A stretch of 64,000 bases of DNA from Crossiella sp. S99.2 (GCF_023094165.1 NZ_JALMDK010000008.1:248001-312000); one strand, 5' to 3'; counted from the first letter of the stretch, positions 14,834-25,744 are shown. Made by a program: numbers and translations. Notes: generated from the letters alone by a model not told the origin.

Positions 14834-15061
14834 ATGAGCGCACAGACGGTCTTCGCGACCATCGACGACCCGGCGAGTACGACCCGCCTGTCCAGCCTGC
14901 CCACCGCGCCGTGCAGTGTGGTGTGGAGCGGGGGACACGCGTTCGTCCTGGAGCAGGGCTTCGGCCGCTCCCGCTGGGCCGGAGTCGATGACCGGGGCCG
15001 CGCGCAGTTGCTGACGAATGCGGATCTGCAGCGTCAGGGGTGGAGCACCCGCCGCGACTGA
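14834..15061 (+). CDS. Small hypothetical protein
   Basis: A 75-residue protein, MSAQTVFATIDDPASTTRLS, with several Trp and Gly residues (SVVWSGGHAFVLEQGFGRSR, WAGVDDRGRAQLL). ATG 14834 has GGAGG 11 nt upstream; the in-frame ATG at 14816 overlaps that Shine-Dalgarno and is less likely. Beta-strand rich, with no signal peptide. I recognise no family. It is a single-gene unit ahead of the pgsA2-like operon. Confidence 0.6.
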   Translation: MSAQTVFATIDDPASTTRLSSLPTAPCSVVWSGGHAFVLEQGFGRSRWAGVDDRGRAQLLTNADLQRQGWSTRRD

Positions 15062-15172
15062 GTCGCGGCGCCCTCGCCACCCGTCTGATCCCCTCGGGCC
15101 ACCCCACATCGACCCCGAACCGGTGTGGCACCCTGAGCAGCGCGGATCAGACGGGTGGCTGGAGGGGAACGA

Positions 15173-15799
15173 GTGAGCAGCACCAGGCAGGAACCGGCAC
15201 AGGCCGAGCTGCCGGACCGGGTGTGGACCGTTCCGAACATCCTGAGCTTCCTCCGGCTCGCCGGAGTCCCGCTGTTCCTGTGGCTGTTGCTGGGCCCGAA
15301 AGCGGACATCGCCGCGTTGATCGTGCTGATCGTCGCCGGTCTCAGTGACTGGCTGGACGGCAAACTGGCCCGCTGGCTCAACCAGTCCAGCCGCCTCGGC
15401 GCCCTGCTCGACCCGGCGGCCGACCGGCTCTACATCCTGGCCACCCTGATCGCCTTCCTGATCCGCGACATCGTGCCCTGGTGGGTGGTCGCGGTGCTGG
15501 TCGGCCGGGAGATCGTGCTCGGCGTCGCGGTGCTGGTGCTGCGCCGCCTTGGCTACGGCCCGTTCGAGGTGCACTACGTCGGCAAGGCCGCCACCTTCTG
15601 CCTGATGTACGCCTTCCCGCTGCTGCTGCTCACCGACGGCACCTACACCGGCGCCGAGTGGTTCCGCCCGCTGGCCTACGCCTTCACCATCTGGGGCAGC
15701 GCCATGTACGTGTGGGCGGCCGTGCTCTACCTGATCCAGCTCGGCGGCGCGCTGCGTGCGGGCGCCCCGCCCCGCCTCGCGCAGGCCGCCGGTGGCTGA
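15173..15799 (+). CDS. CDP-alcohol phosphatidyltransferase (PgsA2-like)
   Basis: A 208-residue membrane enzyme with the complete CDP-alcohol phosphotransferase motif: SDWLDGKLARW, then GALLDPAADRLY (pattern D-x2-DG-x2-AR ... G-x3-D-x3-D). It transfers a phosphatidyl group from CDP-diacylglycerol to an alcohol; the product may be phosphatidylglycerol phosphate or cardiolipin. Five to six membrane helices follow. GTG 15173 has GGAGGGG 5-11 nt upstream. It opens a block collinear with M. tuberculosis Rv1822 (pgsA2) to Rv1832. Its stop overlaps the next start by 8 nt. Confidence 0.88.
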   Translation: MSSTRQEPAQAELPDRVWTVPNILSFLRLAGVPLFLWLLLGPKADIAALIVLIVAGLSDWLDGKLARWLNQSSRLGALLDPAADRLYILATLIAFLIRDIVPWWVVAVLVGREIVLGVAVLVLRRLGYGPFEVHYVGKAATFCLMYAFPLLLLTDGTYTGAEWFRPLAYAFTIWGSAMYVWAAVLYLIQLGGALRAGAPPRLAQAAGG

Positions 15800-16682
15800 C
15801 CCGAAACCCGCTGAGCTGGGCATCCTGGGCCAGCTGCTCGGCGACCACCTCGACGCCGGCTACGACGAGGCGCACCAGCGTCGTGGCGGCGAGCCCCCGA
15901 AACGACGCAGTCACCGGGCTTGGCTGGTCGGCGGTGCCTTGCTGGCCGGACTGCTGATGGGCGTGGCCGCCTCCGACGCCGGTCAGCGCGCCCCGGACGC
16001 CGACCAGGCCCGGCGCAGCCTGGCCGATGACGTGCAGGCCGCCCGCGCCAACACCGAGGAGCTGAGCCGCCGCGCCGCCGAACTGGCCCAGTCCCTGGAC
16101 CAGGCCCGCGGCCGCGCCCTGGACGGCGACGAGGCGGGCCGGGCCGAACTGGACCGGCTCACCGCGCTCAACCAGGCCGCCGGCGCGGTCGCGGTGCGCG
16201 GACCGGGACTGCTGATCACCGTCCGGGACCCGATCGAGGCCCGCGGCGGGCAGAACCACCAGAACATCCTGGACCGGGACCTGCAGGTGCTGGTCAACGC
16301 GCTGTGGTCGAGCGGGGCCGAGGCGGTCGCGGTGGGCGGCGTCCGGTTGCAGCCGCGGGCCACCATCCGGCAGGCCGGCGGCGCGATGCTGGTGGACAAC
16401 CGGCCGATCACCCAGCCCTACCTGCTGGAGGCGATCGGCTCGCCCGCCGAGATGCGCGACGCGCTCGCGCTCACCGAGGCCAGCCGCCGCTTCCTCGGCT
16501 TCGCCGCCGACTACGGCACCGTGTACACCGTGGAGACCCGCGACGAGCTGCGCCTGGCCGCCGCCGGGATCACCGAAGGCAGAATGGCCGCCACCGTCAC
16601 CCGCCCGCCGGTCTCCTCGACCACCCAGCCGCCGCCGCGTTCGACCACCCCGCCCACCAGCACCACTGGAGGAAAACGGTGA
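15792..16682 (+). CDS. DUF881 membrane protein (Rv1823-like)
   Basis: A 296-residue protein: a cytoplasmic N-terminus (~50 residues), one membrane helix (WLVGGALLAGLLMGVAAS, about 54-72), an extracytoplasmic coiled coil (about 80-140) and a DUF881 domain (GPGLLITVRDP, LQVLVNALWSSGAEAVAVGG). It ends in a Thr/Pro tail. DUF881 proteins are envelope proteins near division or FHA-signalling genes; their biochemical role is unknown. GTG 15792 overlaps the previous stop by 8 nt, and its own TGA overlaps the next GTG (GTGA). It is paired with a second DUF881 protein across the small basic protein. Confidence 0.85.
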   Translation: MADPKPAELGILGQLLGDHLDAGYDEAHQRRGGEPPKRRSHRAWLVGGALLAGLLMGVAASDAGQRAPDADQARRSLADDVQAARANTEELSRRAAELAQSLDQARGRALDGDEAGRAELDRLTALNQAAGAVAVRGPGLLITVRDPIEARGGQNHQNILDRDLQVLVNALWSSGAEAVAVGGVRLQPRATIRQAGGAMLVDNRPITQPYLLEAIGSPAEMRDALALTEASRRFLGFAADYGTVYTVETRDELRLAAAGITEGRMAATVTRPPVSSTTQPPPRSTTPPTSTTGGKR

Positions 16683-17011
16683 TCGCCCTGTTCGCCCTGG
16701 CCGTGGGCGTCCTGCTCGGCCTGTGGCTGGACCCCACGGTGCCCGAATGGGCTCAGCCCTACCTGCCGATCGCGGTGGTCGCCGCGCTGGACGCGCTCTT
16801 CGGCGGCATCCGGGCCCGGCTGGACGGCAAGTTCGACGCCAAGGTCTTCGTGGTCTCCTTCGTCTCCAACGTCGTCATCGCCGCGCTGATCGTGTGGCTG
16901 GGCGACGAACTGGGCGTGGGCGCGCAACTGTCCACCGCGGTCGTGGTGGTCTTCGGCATCCGGATCTTCGGCAACGCCGCGGCCATCCGGCGACACCTGT
17001 TCAAGGCCTGA
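16679..17011 (+). CDS. sbp: Small basic protein Sbp (DUF1290)
   Basis: A 110-residue integral membrane protein with three hydrophobic helices (VIALFALAVGVLLGLWLDP; LPIAVVAALDALFGGIRA; VFVVSFVSNVVIAALIVWLG) and a final GIRIFGNAAAIRRHLF. This is the conserved small basic protein (DUF1290) that sits between two DUF881 genes in actinobacteria and near divIVA/ftsZ in firmicutes. GTG 16679 overlaps the DUF881 stop; GGAGG is 7-11 nt upstream. The three genes are almost certainly co-translated into one membrane complex (inference from conserved order). Confidence 0.9.
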   Translation: MIALFALAVGVLLGLWLDPTVPEWAQPYLPIAVVAALDALFGGIRARLDGKFDAKVFVVSFVSNVVIAALIVWLGDELGVGAQLSTAVVVVFGIRIFGNAAAIRRHLFKA

Positions 17012-17012
17012 G

Positions 17013-17750
17013 ATGGCCGAACCGGAATCGCCGCAGCGCACCGGCGCCAAACACCGCCTGGTCCGGATCAGGGACAACCGCTGGGTCACCGGCTCCACCA
17101 TGGTGCTGCTCTGCCTGGTGCTGGGCGTGGCCCTGGTCGCCCAGGTCCGGCGCACCCAGACCGGCGAGGGCCTGGCCGAGGCCCGGCCGCAGGACCTGAT
17201 CGTGCTGCTGGACGGCCTGCAGGCCAAGGAAGCCTCGCTGCGCAAGGAGATCGCCGAATCCGAGGCCACCCTGCGCAGGCTGCAGGAGGGTGGCAACGCC
17301 TCGGCCGCGGCCCTGGAGGAGGCCCGCCGCCGGGTCACCGCGCTGGCCGTGCTCACCGGCACGGTGCCGGTGGCCGGACCCGGACTGCGGATCGAGATCA
17401 ACGACGGCACCGGCAAACTCGGGCCCGAGGTGCTGCTGGACGTCATCCAGGAACTGCGCAACGCAGGCGCCGAGGCACTGCAGGCCGGACCGGTGCGGGT
17501 GGGCGTGGACACCGCGCTGACCGGCGCGGACGGGCTGATCCGGATCGACGGGACCACCCTGACCCTGCCCTACGTGATCACGGCCATCGGCGATCCCCCT
17601 ACTCTTGCCGCGGCACTGAACATCCCCGGTGGGGTGGTGGACACAGTGGAACGCAAGGGCGGCTCGACACGCATCCAGCAACAGGACCGCGTGGAGATCA
17701 CCGCGTTGCGAGCGGAACGCAAGCAGAAATACGCTCGACCAGCCGGTTGA
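17013..17750 (+). CDS. DUF881 membrane protein (Rv1825-like)
   Basis: A 245-residue partner of the first DUF881 protein: a short basic N-terminus, one membrane helix (STMVLLCLVLGVALVAQV, about 28-45), a coiled coil (LQAKEASLRKEIAESEATLR) and a DUF881 domain (GPGLRIEINDGTGKLG, VLLDVIQELRNAGAEALQAG). It begins 1 nt after the sbp stop, so the four genes from 15173 form one operon. The gcvH gene follows 46 nt later. Function unknown; the topology predicts most of the protein outside the membrane. Confidence 0.87.
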   Translation: MAEPESPQRTGAKHRLVRIRDNRWVTGSTMVLLCLVLGVALVAQVRRTQTGEGLAEARPQDLIVLLDGLQAKEASLRKEIAESEATLRRLQEGGNASAAALEEARRRVTALAVLTGTVPVAGPGLRIEINDGTGKLGPEVLLDVIQELRNAGAEALQAGPVRVGVDTALTGADGLIRIDGTTLTLPYVITAIGDPPTLAAALNIPGGVVDTVERKGGSTRIQQQDRVEITALRAERKQKYARPAG

Positions 17751-17796
17751 CACAAGTTGGTCGGCGCGTCGCACCGGCACGGGAGGAGAACACTCG

Positions 17797-18183
17797 GTGA
17801 ATGTGCCCGAGCAGTTGAAGTACACGGACGAGCACGAGTGGGTGCAGGTCACCGGCGACGGCGTGGTGCGCATCGGCATCACCGACTACGCGCAGAGCGC
17901 GCTGGGTGACGTGGTGTTCGTGCAGCCGCCCTCGGTCGGCGAGACGGTCAAGCCCGGCGATTCCGTCGGCGAGGTCGAGTCGACCAAGAGCGTCTCGGAC
18001 ATCTACGCGCCGCTGGCCGGCGAGGTCACCGCGGTCAACGAGGTCGTGGTCACCGCGCCGGAGACCATCAACTCCGATCCCTACGGCGACGGGTGGCTCT
18101 TCGAGCTGCGGCTGGACGACGCCGCGGCGCTGGAGCAGCTGCTCGACGCCGCCGCCTATGCCGAGAAGATCAGCGAAGCGTGA
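17797..18183 (+). CDS. gcvH: Glycine cleavage system H protein
   Basis: The 128-residue lipoyl carrier of the glycine cleavage system. The lipoylated lysine is K64 in VESTKSVSD; the domain begins YTDEHEWV and includes GITDYAQSALGDVVFVQPP. It shuttles the aminomethyl group between GcvP and GcvT. GTG 17797 has GGGAGGAG 8 nt upstream. gcvP lies 4.5 kb downstream under a glycine riboswitch; gcvT and lpd are not in the window. The stop overlaps an in-frame GTG that could extend the downstream FHA gene. Confidence 0.96.
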   Translation: MNVPEQLKYTDEHEWVQVTGDGVVRIGITDYAQSALGDVVFVQPPSVGETVKPGDSVGEVESTKSVSDIYAPLAGEVTAVNEVVVTAPETINSDPYGDGWLFELRLDDAAALEQLLDAAAYAEKISEA

Positions 18184-18299
18184 TCTCGATCTTTCGCCGG
18201 CTCTTCGGCAAGCGCAGGAGCCGCTCAGGGAACGACGAGACCAACACGGTACGTTGGCAGGACACTTCGCATGATCCATCCGGCACGAGGAGCACTCAG

Positions 18300-18755
18300 G
18301 TGAGCACGCACGACGGGCCCGGCGTTCCGCCGGAGCGTCCCGCAGAGTCCACTTCGATCTTCCGCGCCGACTTCCTCTCCGAGGTCGAAGGCACCGAGAC
18401 CGCGGCTCCCGAGCCCGCGATCTCCGGCGTTGACGCGCTGCCGTCGGGTTCGGCCCTGCTGGTGGTCAAGCGTGGCCCGAACGCGGGTTCGCGCTTCCTG
18501 CTCGACCGGGACACCACCAGCTCCGGCAGGCACCCCGACAGCGACATCTTCCTCGACGACGTCACGGTTTCCCGGCGGCACGCCGAGTTCCGCCGTGAGG
18601 GCGGGGAGTTCGTCGTGGTCGACGTCGGCAGCCTCAACGGCACCTACGTCAACCGGGCTCCGGTGGACACCGCGGTGCTGGCCAACGGGGACGAGGTCCA
18701 GATCGGCAAGTTCCGACTGGTCTTCCTGACCGGCCCCGGCGCACCGGCTCAGTGA
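18300..18755 (+). CDS. garA: FHA-domain regulator of the GarA/OdhI type
   Basis: A 151-residue protein nearly superposable on GarA and OdhI: an N-terminal phospho-motif AESTSIFRADFLSEVEGTE and an FHA domain (SALLVVKRGPNAGSRFLLDR, GRHPDSDIFLDDVTVSRRHA, GSLNGTYVNR, GDEVQIGKFRLVFLTGP). In relatives PknB/PknG phosphorylate two adjacent Thr, and the FHA domain then binds intramolecularly and releases 2-oxoglutarate dehydrogenase and glutamate dehydrogenase. Here ETTS is replaced by ESTS, so one site is Ser. GTG 18300 has ACGAGGAG 7 nt upstream. The frame stays open upstream to GTG 18180 (VISIFRRLFGKRRSRSG), overlapping the gcvH stop; a longer 191-residue form is possible. Confidence 0.94.
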   Translation: MSTHDGPGVPPERPAESTSIFRADFLSEVEGTETAAPEPAISGVDALPSGSALLVVKRGPNAGSRFLLDRDTTSSGRHPDSDIFLDDVTVSRRHAEFRREGGEFVVVDVGSLNGTYVNRAPVDTAVLANGDEVQIGKFRLVFLTGPGAPAQ

Positions 18756-19480
18756 CGGCGGCCGGGCGGCCCCAGCGTGGTGGCCTCAGCATCGGCACGG
18801 TGCTCTCGCAGCTCCGGGCCGAGTTCCCCGAGGTGACCATCTCCAAGATCCGGTTCCTGGAATCGGAAGGCTTGGTCCGCCCGGCGCGTACCCCCTCGGG
18901 GTACCGCCAGTTCTCCCCGATCGACGTCGAACGTCTCCGTTTCGTGCTCGCCGCCCAGCGGGATCACTACCTGCCGCTGAAGGTGATCAAGGAGCAGCTG
19001 GAGGCGATCGACGACGGAGAGGTGCCCTCCGGTCCGGCCCCGCGCCCGCCGCGGACGCTGGTCGCGGTGGACGGCCTGCCCACCGCCACCGCCTTCGAGC
19101 GCGGCGGCGAGATCCGGCTGACCCGCGAGGAGCTGCTGGAGACCACCGGCATCGACGCGGCCACCCTGATCGAGCTGGAGCGGTACGGGCTGGTGCGGGC
19201 GGGCGCCGCCGGGTTCTACGACTCCGACACCGCCGCGCTGGTCCGCACCGTGCGCGCGATGACCGAGTTCGGCATCGAACCCCGCCACCTGCGCGCGTTT
19301 CGTTCCTCCGCCGACCGGGAAGTCGGGCTGGTGGAGCAAATCGCGGCGCCACTGGCCAGGCAACGCGACCGGGACGCCAGGGCCAGGGCGGATGAGGTGG
19401 TCAGAGAGCTGGCCGCGTTGTCCGTGACGCTGCACACGTTGCTGGTCAAGATCGGACTGCGGGGCGTGACCGGCGGGTGA
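18752..19480 (+). CDS. MerR-family regulator (Rv1828-like)
   Basis: A 242-residue MerR-type protein with a winged helix at residues 12-80 (LSIGTVLSQLRAEFPEVTIS, IRFLESEGLVRPARTPSGYR, RDHYLPLKVIKEQLEAID) and a C-terminal domain (LTREELLETTGIDAATLIEL) repeating part of the helix-turn-helix. This matches Rv1828, a DNA-binding protein conserved beside garA. There are no metal-binding cysteines, so it is not a metal sensor. GTG 18752 overlaps the garA stop (GTGA). Targets are unknown. Confidence 0.9.
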   Translation: MTAAGRPQRGGLSIGTVLSQLRAEFPEVTISKIRFLESEGLVRPARTPSGYRQFSPIDVERLRFVLAAQRDHYLPLKVIKEQLEAIDDGEVPSGPAPRPPRTLVAVDGLPTATAFERGGEIRLTREELLETTGIDAATLIELERYGLVRAGAAGFYDSDTAALVRTVRAMTEFGIEPRHLRAFRSSADREVGLVEQIAAPLARQRDRDARARADEVVRELAALSVTLHTLLVKIGLRGVTGG

Positions 19481-19642
19481 CTCCCGCGCAGGTCGCGGCC
19501 GAAACGTGATATTCGTGCCCGCGATGACATGGACTGGAGCGGGCAACCGTGTCCTGCGGCGGGTAGCGTCGAAGGAGTCGGTACGCGATCCTCGTCATGG
19601 TGGGGATGTTGCGGTCCAACGCACTGGAGGAGGCGAGTTCCG

Positions 19643-20116
19643 ATGAGCGAGATGCGCGTCGTCGGTGTGCGGGTGGAGCTGCCCGCGAACCAGCCGATCC
19701 TGCTGCTGCGTGAAACCGAAGGTGACCGCTATCTGCCGATCTGGATCGGCTCGGTGGAGGCGACCGCGATCGCACTGGAGCAGCAGGGGGTGCGGCCCTC
19801 CCGGCCGCTGACCCACGACCTGCTCAAGGACGTGATCGGGGCACTGGGGCGGCAGCTCGAACAGGTCCGGATCACCGACCTGCAGGAGGGCACCTTCTTC
19901 GCGGAGCTGGTCTTCGACGGGGATGTGCGGGTCTCGGCCCGGCCGAGCGACTCGGTGGCGCTCGCGCTGCGGGTCGGGGTGCCCATCCACGCCGAGGAGT
20001 CCGTGCTCGCCGAGGCGGGTCTGGTCATCCCGGACGAGCAGGAGGACGAGGTGGAGAAGTTCCGCGAGTTCCTGGACTCCGTGTCACCGGAGGACTTCCG
20101 CGGGGCAGACACCTAG
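19643..20116 (+). CDS. Bifunctional nuclease (BFN/DUF151) family protein
   Basis: A 157-residue protein of the BFN/DUF151 family, equivalent to Rv1829. Signatures are RVVGVRVELPANQPILLLRE, DRYLPIWIGSVEATAIALEQ, RPLTHDLLKDVIGALG and ARPSDSVALALRVGVPIHA. Plant members have nuclease activity; the bacterial role is unclear. A C-terminal acidic segment (EDEVEKFREFLDSVSPEDF) is normal. ATG 19643 has GGAGGAGG 9 nt upstream. The gene sits between two MerR genes and ends in a strong terminator. Confidence 0.9.
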   Translation: MSEMRVVGVRVELPANQPILLLRETEGDRYLPIWIGSVEATAIALEQQGVRPSRPLTHDLLKDVIGALGRQLEQVRITDLQEGTFFAELVFDGDVRVSARPSDSVALALRVGVPIHAEESVLAEAGLVIPDEQEDEVEKFREFLDSVSPEDFRGADT

Positions 20117-20135
20117 AGACAAACGCTGACTTTTG

Positions 20136-20179
20136 CCAGGGCCCGGCGACACCGCGTGAGCGGCGTCGCCGGGCCCTGG
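20136..20179 (+). terminator. Strong hairpin terminator after the BFN gene
   Basis: Perfect 15-bp stem CCAGGGCCCGGCGAC (20136-20150) with GTCGCCGGGCCCTGG (20165-20179). The 14-nt loop forms a further CCGC/GCGG stem around GTGA. It separates the pgsA2-gcvH-garA block from the second merR. Confidence 0.85.
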
Positions 20180-20523
20180 TCATTGGGTGATCAACAACCT
20201 TCGTCCATCACACCATCGTGTGGTCAAGCTGTGATCTTGTGGCGGTTGTGCTGGGATGCGTGGCCGCTCGTGACCGTCCGACCAGGTGACAGCGCGGGGA
20301 TCGGTTCAGAAGAGTGAACCGGACCCGCGCTCCGAGCGTGACGCGGGAGCCTTCCCCGCGCGTCGCGTTGACCCGGGGGATGGGCCGTCTTACCGTCGGT
20401 GGCGAGTCAATCGCGCCGGGGTGGATCCACTTCCCGGCCGCCTGCTCAGGACCGGCACGCCAGTGTGCGCACGGGCGTGCGGTCGCCGTTGCCGACCAGA
20501 TGGTCGGCCGAGGGGAGGCACGC
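20180..20523 (+). promoter_or_regulatory. Promoter region of the second MerR gene
   Basis: No gene is seen in this 344-nt stretch. It holds a small inverted repeat CACAC-CATC-GTGTG (20209-20222) and a possible promoter TTGACC (20368-20373) with TTACCG (20390-20395), spacing 16 bp, leaving a ~120-nt leader before GTG 20524. Confidence 0.4.
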
Positions 20524-21090
20524 GTGGTCGAGGAAGCGCCCAGCGATCGAGGCGCGCCCGAGCAGGGTGCCTTGTTCCCGGACCTGTCGTTGCCGGACGA
20601 ACTGGTCGGCTACCGGGGACCCGCCGCCTGTCAGATCGCCGGGATCACCTACCGGCAGCTCGACTACTGGGCCCGCACCGGATTGGTCGCGCCGACCATA
20701 AGGAGTGCCCACGGCTCCGGGAGCCAGCGCCTCTACTCCTTCAAGGACATCCTGGTCCTGAAGGTGGTCAAACGTCTGCTGGACACCGGGGTCTCGCTGC
20801 AGAACATCCGGGTCGCGGTGGATCACCTGCGCCGCCGCGGCGTGCGCGACCTGGCCCGGATCACGCTGTTCAGCGACGGCACCACGGTGTACGAGTGCAC
20901 CTCCCCGGAGGAGGTGGTGGATCTGCTGCAAGGCGGCCAGGGCGTGTTCGGGATCGCGGTCAGCGGGGCGATGCGCGAGATCAGCGGCACCATCCACGAG
21001 TTCCCGGCCGAACGGGCCGACGGCGTGGAGCTGCTGCCCGGCGAGGACGACGAGCTGTCCCGCAAGCGCCGGGACCGGCAGACCGGCTGA
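20524..21090 (+). CDS. MerR-family regulator (Rv1830/ResR-like)
   Basis: A 188-residue MerR protein with an N-terminal tail, then the helix-turn-helix (QIAGITYRQLDYWARTGLVA, GSQRLYSFKDILVLKVVKRL, GVSLQNIRVAVDHLRRRGVR) and a C-terminal domain (DGTTVYECTSPEEVVDLLQG). It corresponds to Rv1830, which influences growth resumption after drug exposure in mycobacteria. No cysteine pair. I chose GTG 20524 because GGGGAGG sits 6 nt upstream, although the frame is open further up. It is transcribed alone. Confidence 0.88.
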   Translation: MVEEAPSDRGAPEQGALFPDLSLPDELVGYRGPAACQIAGITYRQLDYWARTGLVAPTIRSAHGSGSQRLYSFKDILVLKVVKRLLDTGVSLQNIRVAVDHLRRRGVRDLARITLFSDGTTVYECTSPEEVVDLLQGGQGVFGIAVSGAMREISGTIHEFPAERADGVELLPGEDDELSRKRRDRQTG

Positions 21091-21222
21091 GCCGCCGTTC
21101 CTGCTCCGAACGGGTCGACCGCCGGGGCAGGAAACCGCTGCCGCTCTTCTGCCAGGGCGCGGGGTGCCCAACACTGACCGCGGGCCGCCGGAGGGTGGCC
21201 GCGATCAGGGGGTTCACCAGTC

Positions 21223-21948
21223 ATGATTCGACGTGTTGTGTTGCTGTTGCTCGCGGTGCTGGCCGCGGCGCTCGGCCTGGCCGCGCCCGCCGTGGCCGGT
21301 GCCGAGGGCGTCACCAGGCCGCTGATCCTGCGGCACGAGCAGGCCGGTTTCGCCGCCCAGGTCACCAGGGTCTGCGATCCCGGGTGCACCGACACGGTGC
21401 GCGGGGTCTTCGTCACCGCGGGCCCGCCGGGGGAGTGCTACCGGCTGGAAGGTTCGATGCGCGGGTTGTGGTTGCCGTTCACCGAACCCCAGTGCGGCCT
21501 GGACAAGAGCCAGGTCGCCAAGTCCTGGCGGGACTTCCCGCCTGGCTTCTACCGGATCTGCCGCGGTGACTGGCCGGACTGCGGCCCGCAGGCGCGCACC
21601 CCGGTCTGGGACATCCACGGCCGCATCGCCGCCGCGCCGCTGGGCTCGATCAGCGTCAGCCACCCCGACGGCCGGGCCCAGCTCAGCGCCTCGGCGCAGA
21701 CCGTGTGCACCCCGCAGTGCGTCACCACCGTCGCCGGGATCTTCGACACCAGGGCGCCCGCGGAGAACTGCTACTGGGCGGAGGCATTCGCCGGCACGAA
21801 CTGGACCGACATCTCCCAGACCCAGTGCGGCGCCTCCCGGGAACAGGTGCGGGAAGCCTTCCGGTTCAGCACCCCCAGCGCCTACCGGGTGTGCCGCCAG
21901 GGCAGGCTCGGCCAGCCCGCCGAGTGCGGCCCGCCGAGCAGCGGCTGA
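21223..21948 (+). CDS. Secreted protein with duplicated Cys-rich domain
   Basis: A 241-residue exported protein. The signal peptide is MIRRVVLLLLAVLAAALGLA with cleavage near AVAGA (about residue 26). The mature part is two homologous halves. Half 1 has CDPGCTDTVRGVF, ECYR, PQCG, YRICRG and DCG; half 2 has CTPQCVTTVAGIF, NCYW, TQCG, YRVCRQG and ECG. Each half has six cysteines in the same order, suggesting three disulfides. No catalytic motif is recognised. It interrupts the otherwise conserved merR-gcvP order. Function unknown; a secreted or wall-associated role is inferred from the signal and cysteines. Confidence 0.75.
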   Translation: MIRRVVLLLLAVLAAALGLAAPAVAGAEGVTRPLILRHEQAGFAAQVTRVCDPGCTDTVRGVFVTAGPPGECYRLEGSMRGLWLPFTEPQCGLDKSQVAKSWRDFPPGFYRICRGDWPDCGPQARTPVWDIHGRIAAAPLGSISVSHPDGRAQLSASAQTVCTPQCVTTVAGIFDTRAPAENCYWAEAFAGTNWTDISQTQCGASREQVREAFRFSTPSAYRVCRQGRLGQPAECGPPSSG

Positions 21949-22067
21949 CCAGGGGCTGTCCAGGTAACCGCGATCGTTACCGCCGATGACCCGAACGACC
22001 TAGTCCCACCGACCGGGACCGGACGCATCCTCGCTGGTGCGAACGGTCTCCGGATTGGGGGAGGGCT

Positions 22068-22328
22068 ATGGCCTTCGAACGTAGCGCCGCGGTCATCGGG
22101 GCTGTCGGCGCGGTGGTGGCGGCGGTGGTCGGGGTGTTCCTGACCCAGGCGGTGCTCGAACCCGGTGGCAGCTCGCCGAGCCCGACCAGGGTGGGCAGCC
22201 AGCTGCCGCTGACCAGCACCACGATCAGCCGGACCAGCACCACCCGGCCCACCACCAGCAGCACTCGGCGCAGCACCACCACGACCACTCGGCGTACCAG
22301 CACGACCACCACCTGTATCTGTCCCTGA
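22068..22328 (+). CDS. Small Thr-rich single-pass membrane protein
   Basis: An 86-residue protein: one membrane helix (AAVIGAVGAVVAAVVGVFLT, residues 7-26) then about 55 residues of Ser/Thr/Arg-rich sequence containing runs such as TSTTISRTSTTRPTTSSTRR, ending TCICP. The Thr-rich part would be extracytoplasmic and may be glycosylated; the C-terminal CICP has two cysteines. ATG 22068 is preceded by GGGGGAGGG. It could be over-called in a low-complexity stretch, but the helix, the start site and the 3' position before the riboswitch support it. Confidence 0.5.
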   Translation: MAFERSAAVIGAVGAVVAAVVGVFLTQAVLEPGGSSPSPTRVGSQLPLTSTTISRTSTTRPTTSSTRRSTTTTTRRTSTTTTCICP

Positions 22329-22418
22329 CCACCGTTGGTGACCTGGTGTTCTTGGGCACGTCGGAAACTTCCGGTGAACTCCGGCGGGGTAGGATCTCGC
22401 GCGTAGTCGTGATCCCCA

Positions 22419-22627
22419 CGCGGGAGAGCCCGGACCGGAGCCATCGGTCCGGCGCCGAAGGAGCAACTCCTCCCCGGAACCTCTCAGGCCAAGCGGACCG
22501 TGTGGGCAGACACCTCTGGAAAGCGGTCCCCGCGCGCTGCGCGTGGACCCGCCGACGGTGCAAGTCCGGTCCGCCGTGACCGGGTGAAGCTCTCAGGCGC
22601 TCGGACACCGGGTACGGACAGAGGGGG
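22419..22627 (+). ncRNA. Tandem glycine riboswitch
   Basis: The gcvP leader carries the glycine riboswitch core. Aptamer 1 (about 22419-22520) has GCGGGAGAG, GCCGAAGGAGCAA, CCTCTCAGGCC and CAGACACCTCTGGA. Aptamer 2 (about 22521-22627) has GGTGAAGCTCTCAGGC and ends GGACAGAGGGG. The second aptamer lacks a clear GGGAGAG opening and replaces GCCGAAGG with GCCGACGGTGCAA, so it is divergent. Glycine should turn on gcvP to remove excess glycine. The ATG of gcvP is 45 nt downstream; an expression platform is not obvious. Confidence 0.93.
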
Positions 22628-22671
22628 AGGGCAGTTCCGCATGCCCACCCCTAGGCGCCGGAGGCGAGAGC

Positions 22672-25554
<2,883 letters not shown>

Positions 25555-25568
25555 CCGGCAAGAACAAG

Positions 25569-25599
25569 AAGCGCCCCGGGCCAACGGTCCGGGGCGCTT
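25569..25599 (+). terminator. Terminator of gcvP
   Basis: Stem AAGCGCCCCGGGCC (25569-25582) with GGTCCGGGGCGCTT (25586-25599), 14 pairs with one G-U, loop AAC, 15 nt after the stop and followed by CTGCT. Confidence 0.85.
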
Positions 25600-25607
25600 C
25601 TGCTATC

Positions 25608-25672
25608 GAGTTGGCCCAACTGGTACGCCGGTTTGGCCAAAGCGGGCGTACCAGTTGGCCCAAGTGGTCCGG
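25608..25672. repeat. 22-bp unit repeat cluster, copy A (hairpin-forming)
   Basis: Three related units of 22, 23 and 20 bp (25608-25629, 25630-25652, 25653-25672), core (A/G)GTTTGGCC or GTTGGCC...GTACGCC. The outer units form an inverted repeat: AACTGGTACGCC (25618-25629) pairs with GGCGTACCAGTT (25645-25656), and outward to 19 bp with one mismatch. The same three-unit arrangement occurs at 48563-48627. Confidence 0.7.
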
Positions 25673-25744
25673 GGGTGTGGATCACGCCGCCGGTTCGGCG
25701 GCAGCGTCCGGTCGGCCAACCGTCCACAAAGGACCACAGCCGCC

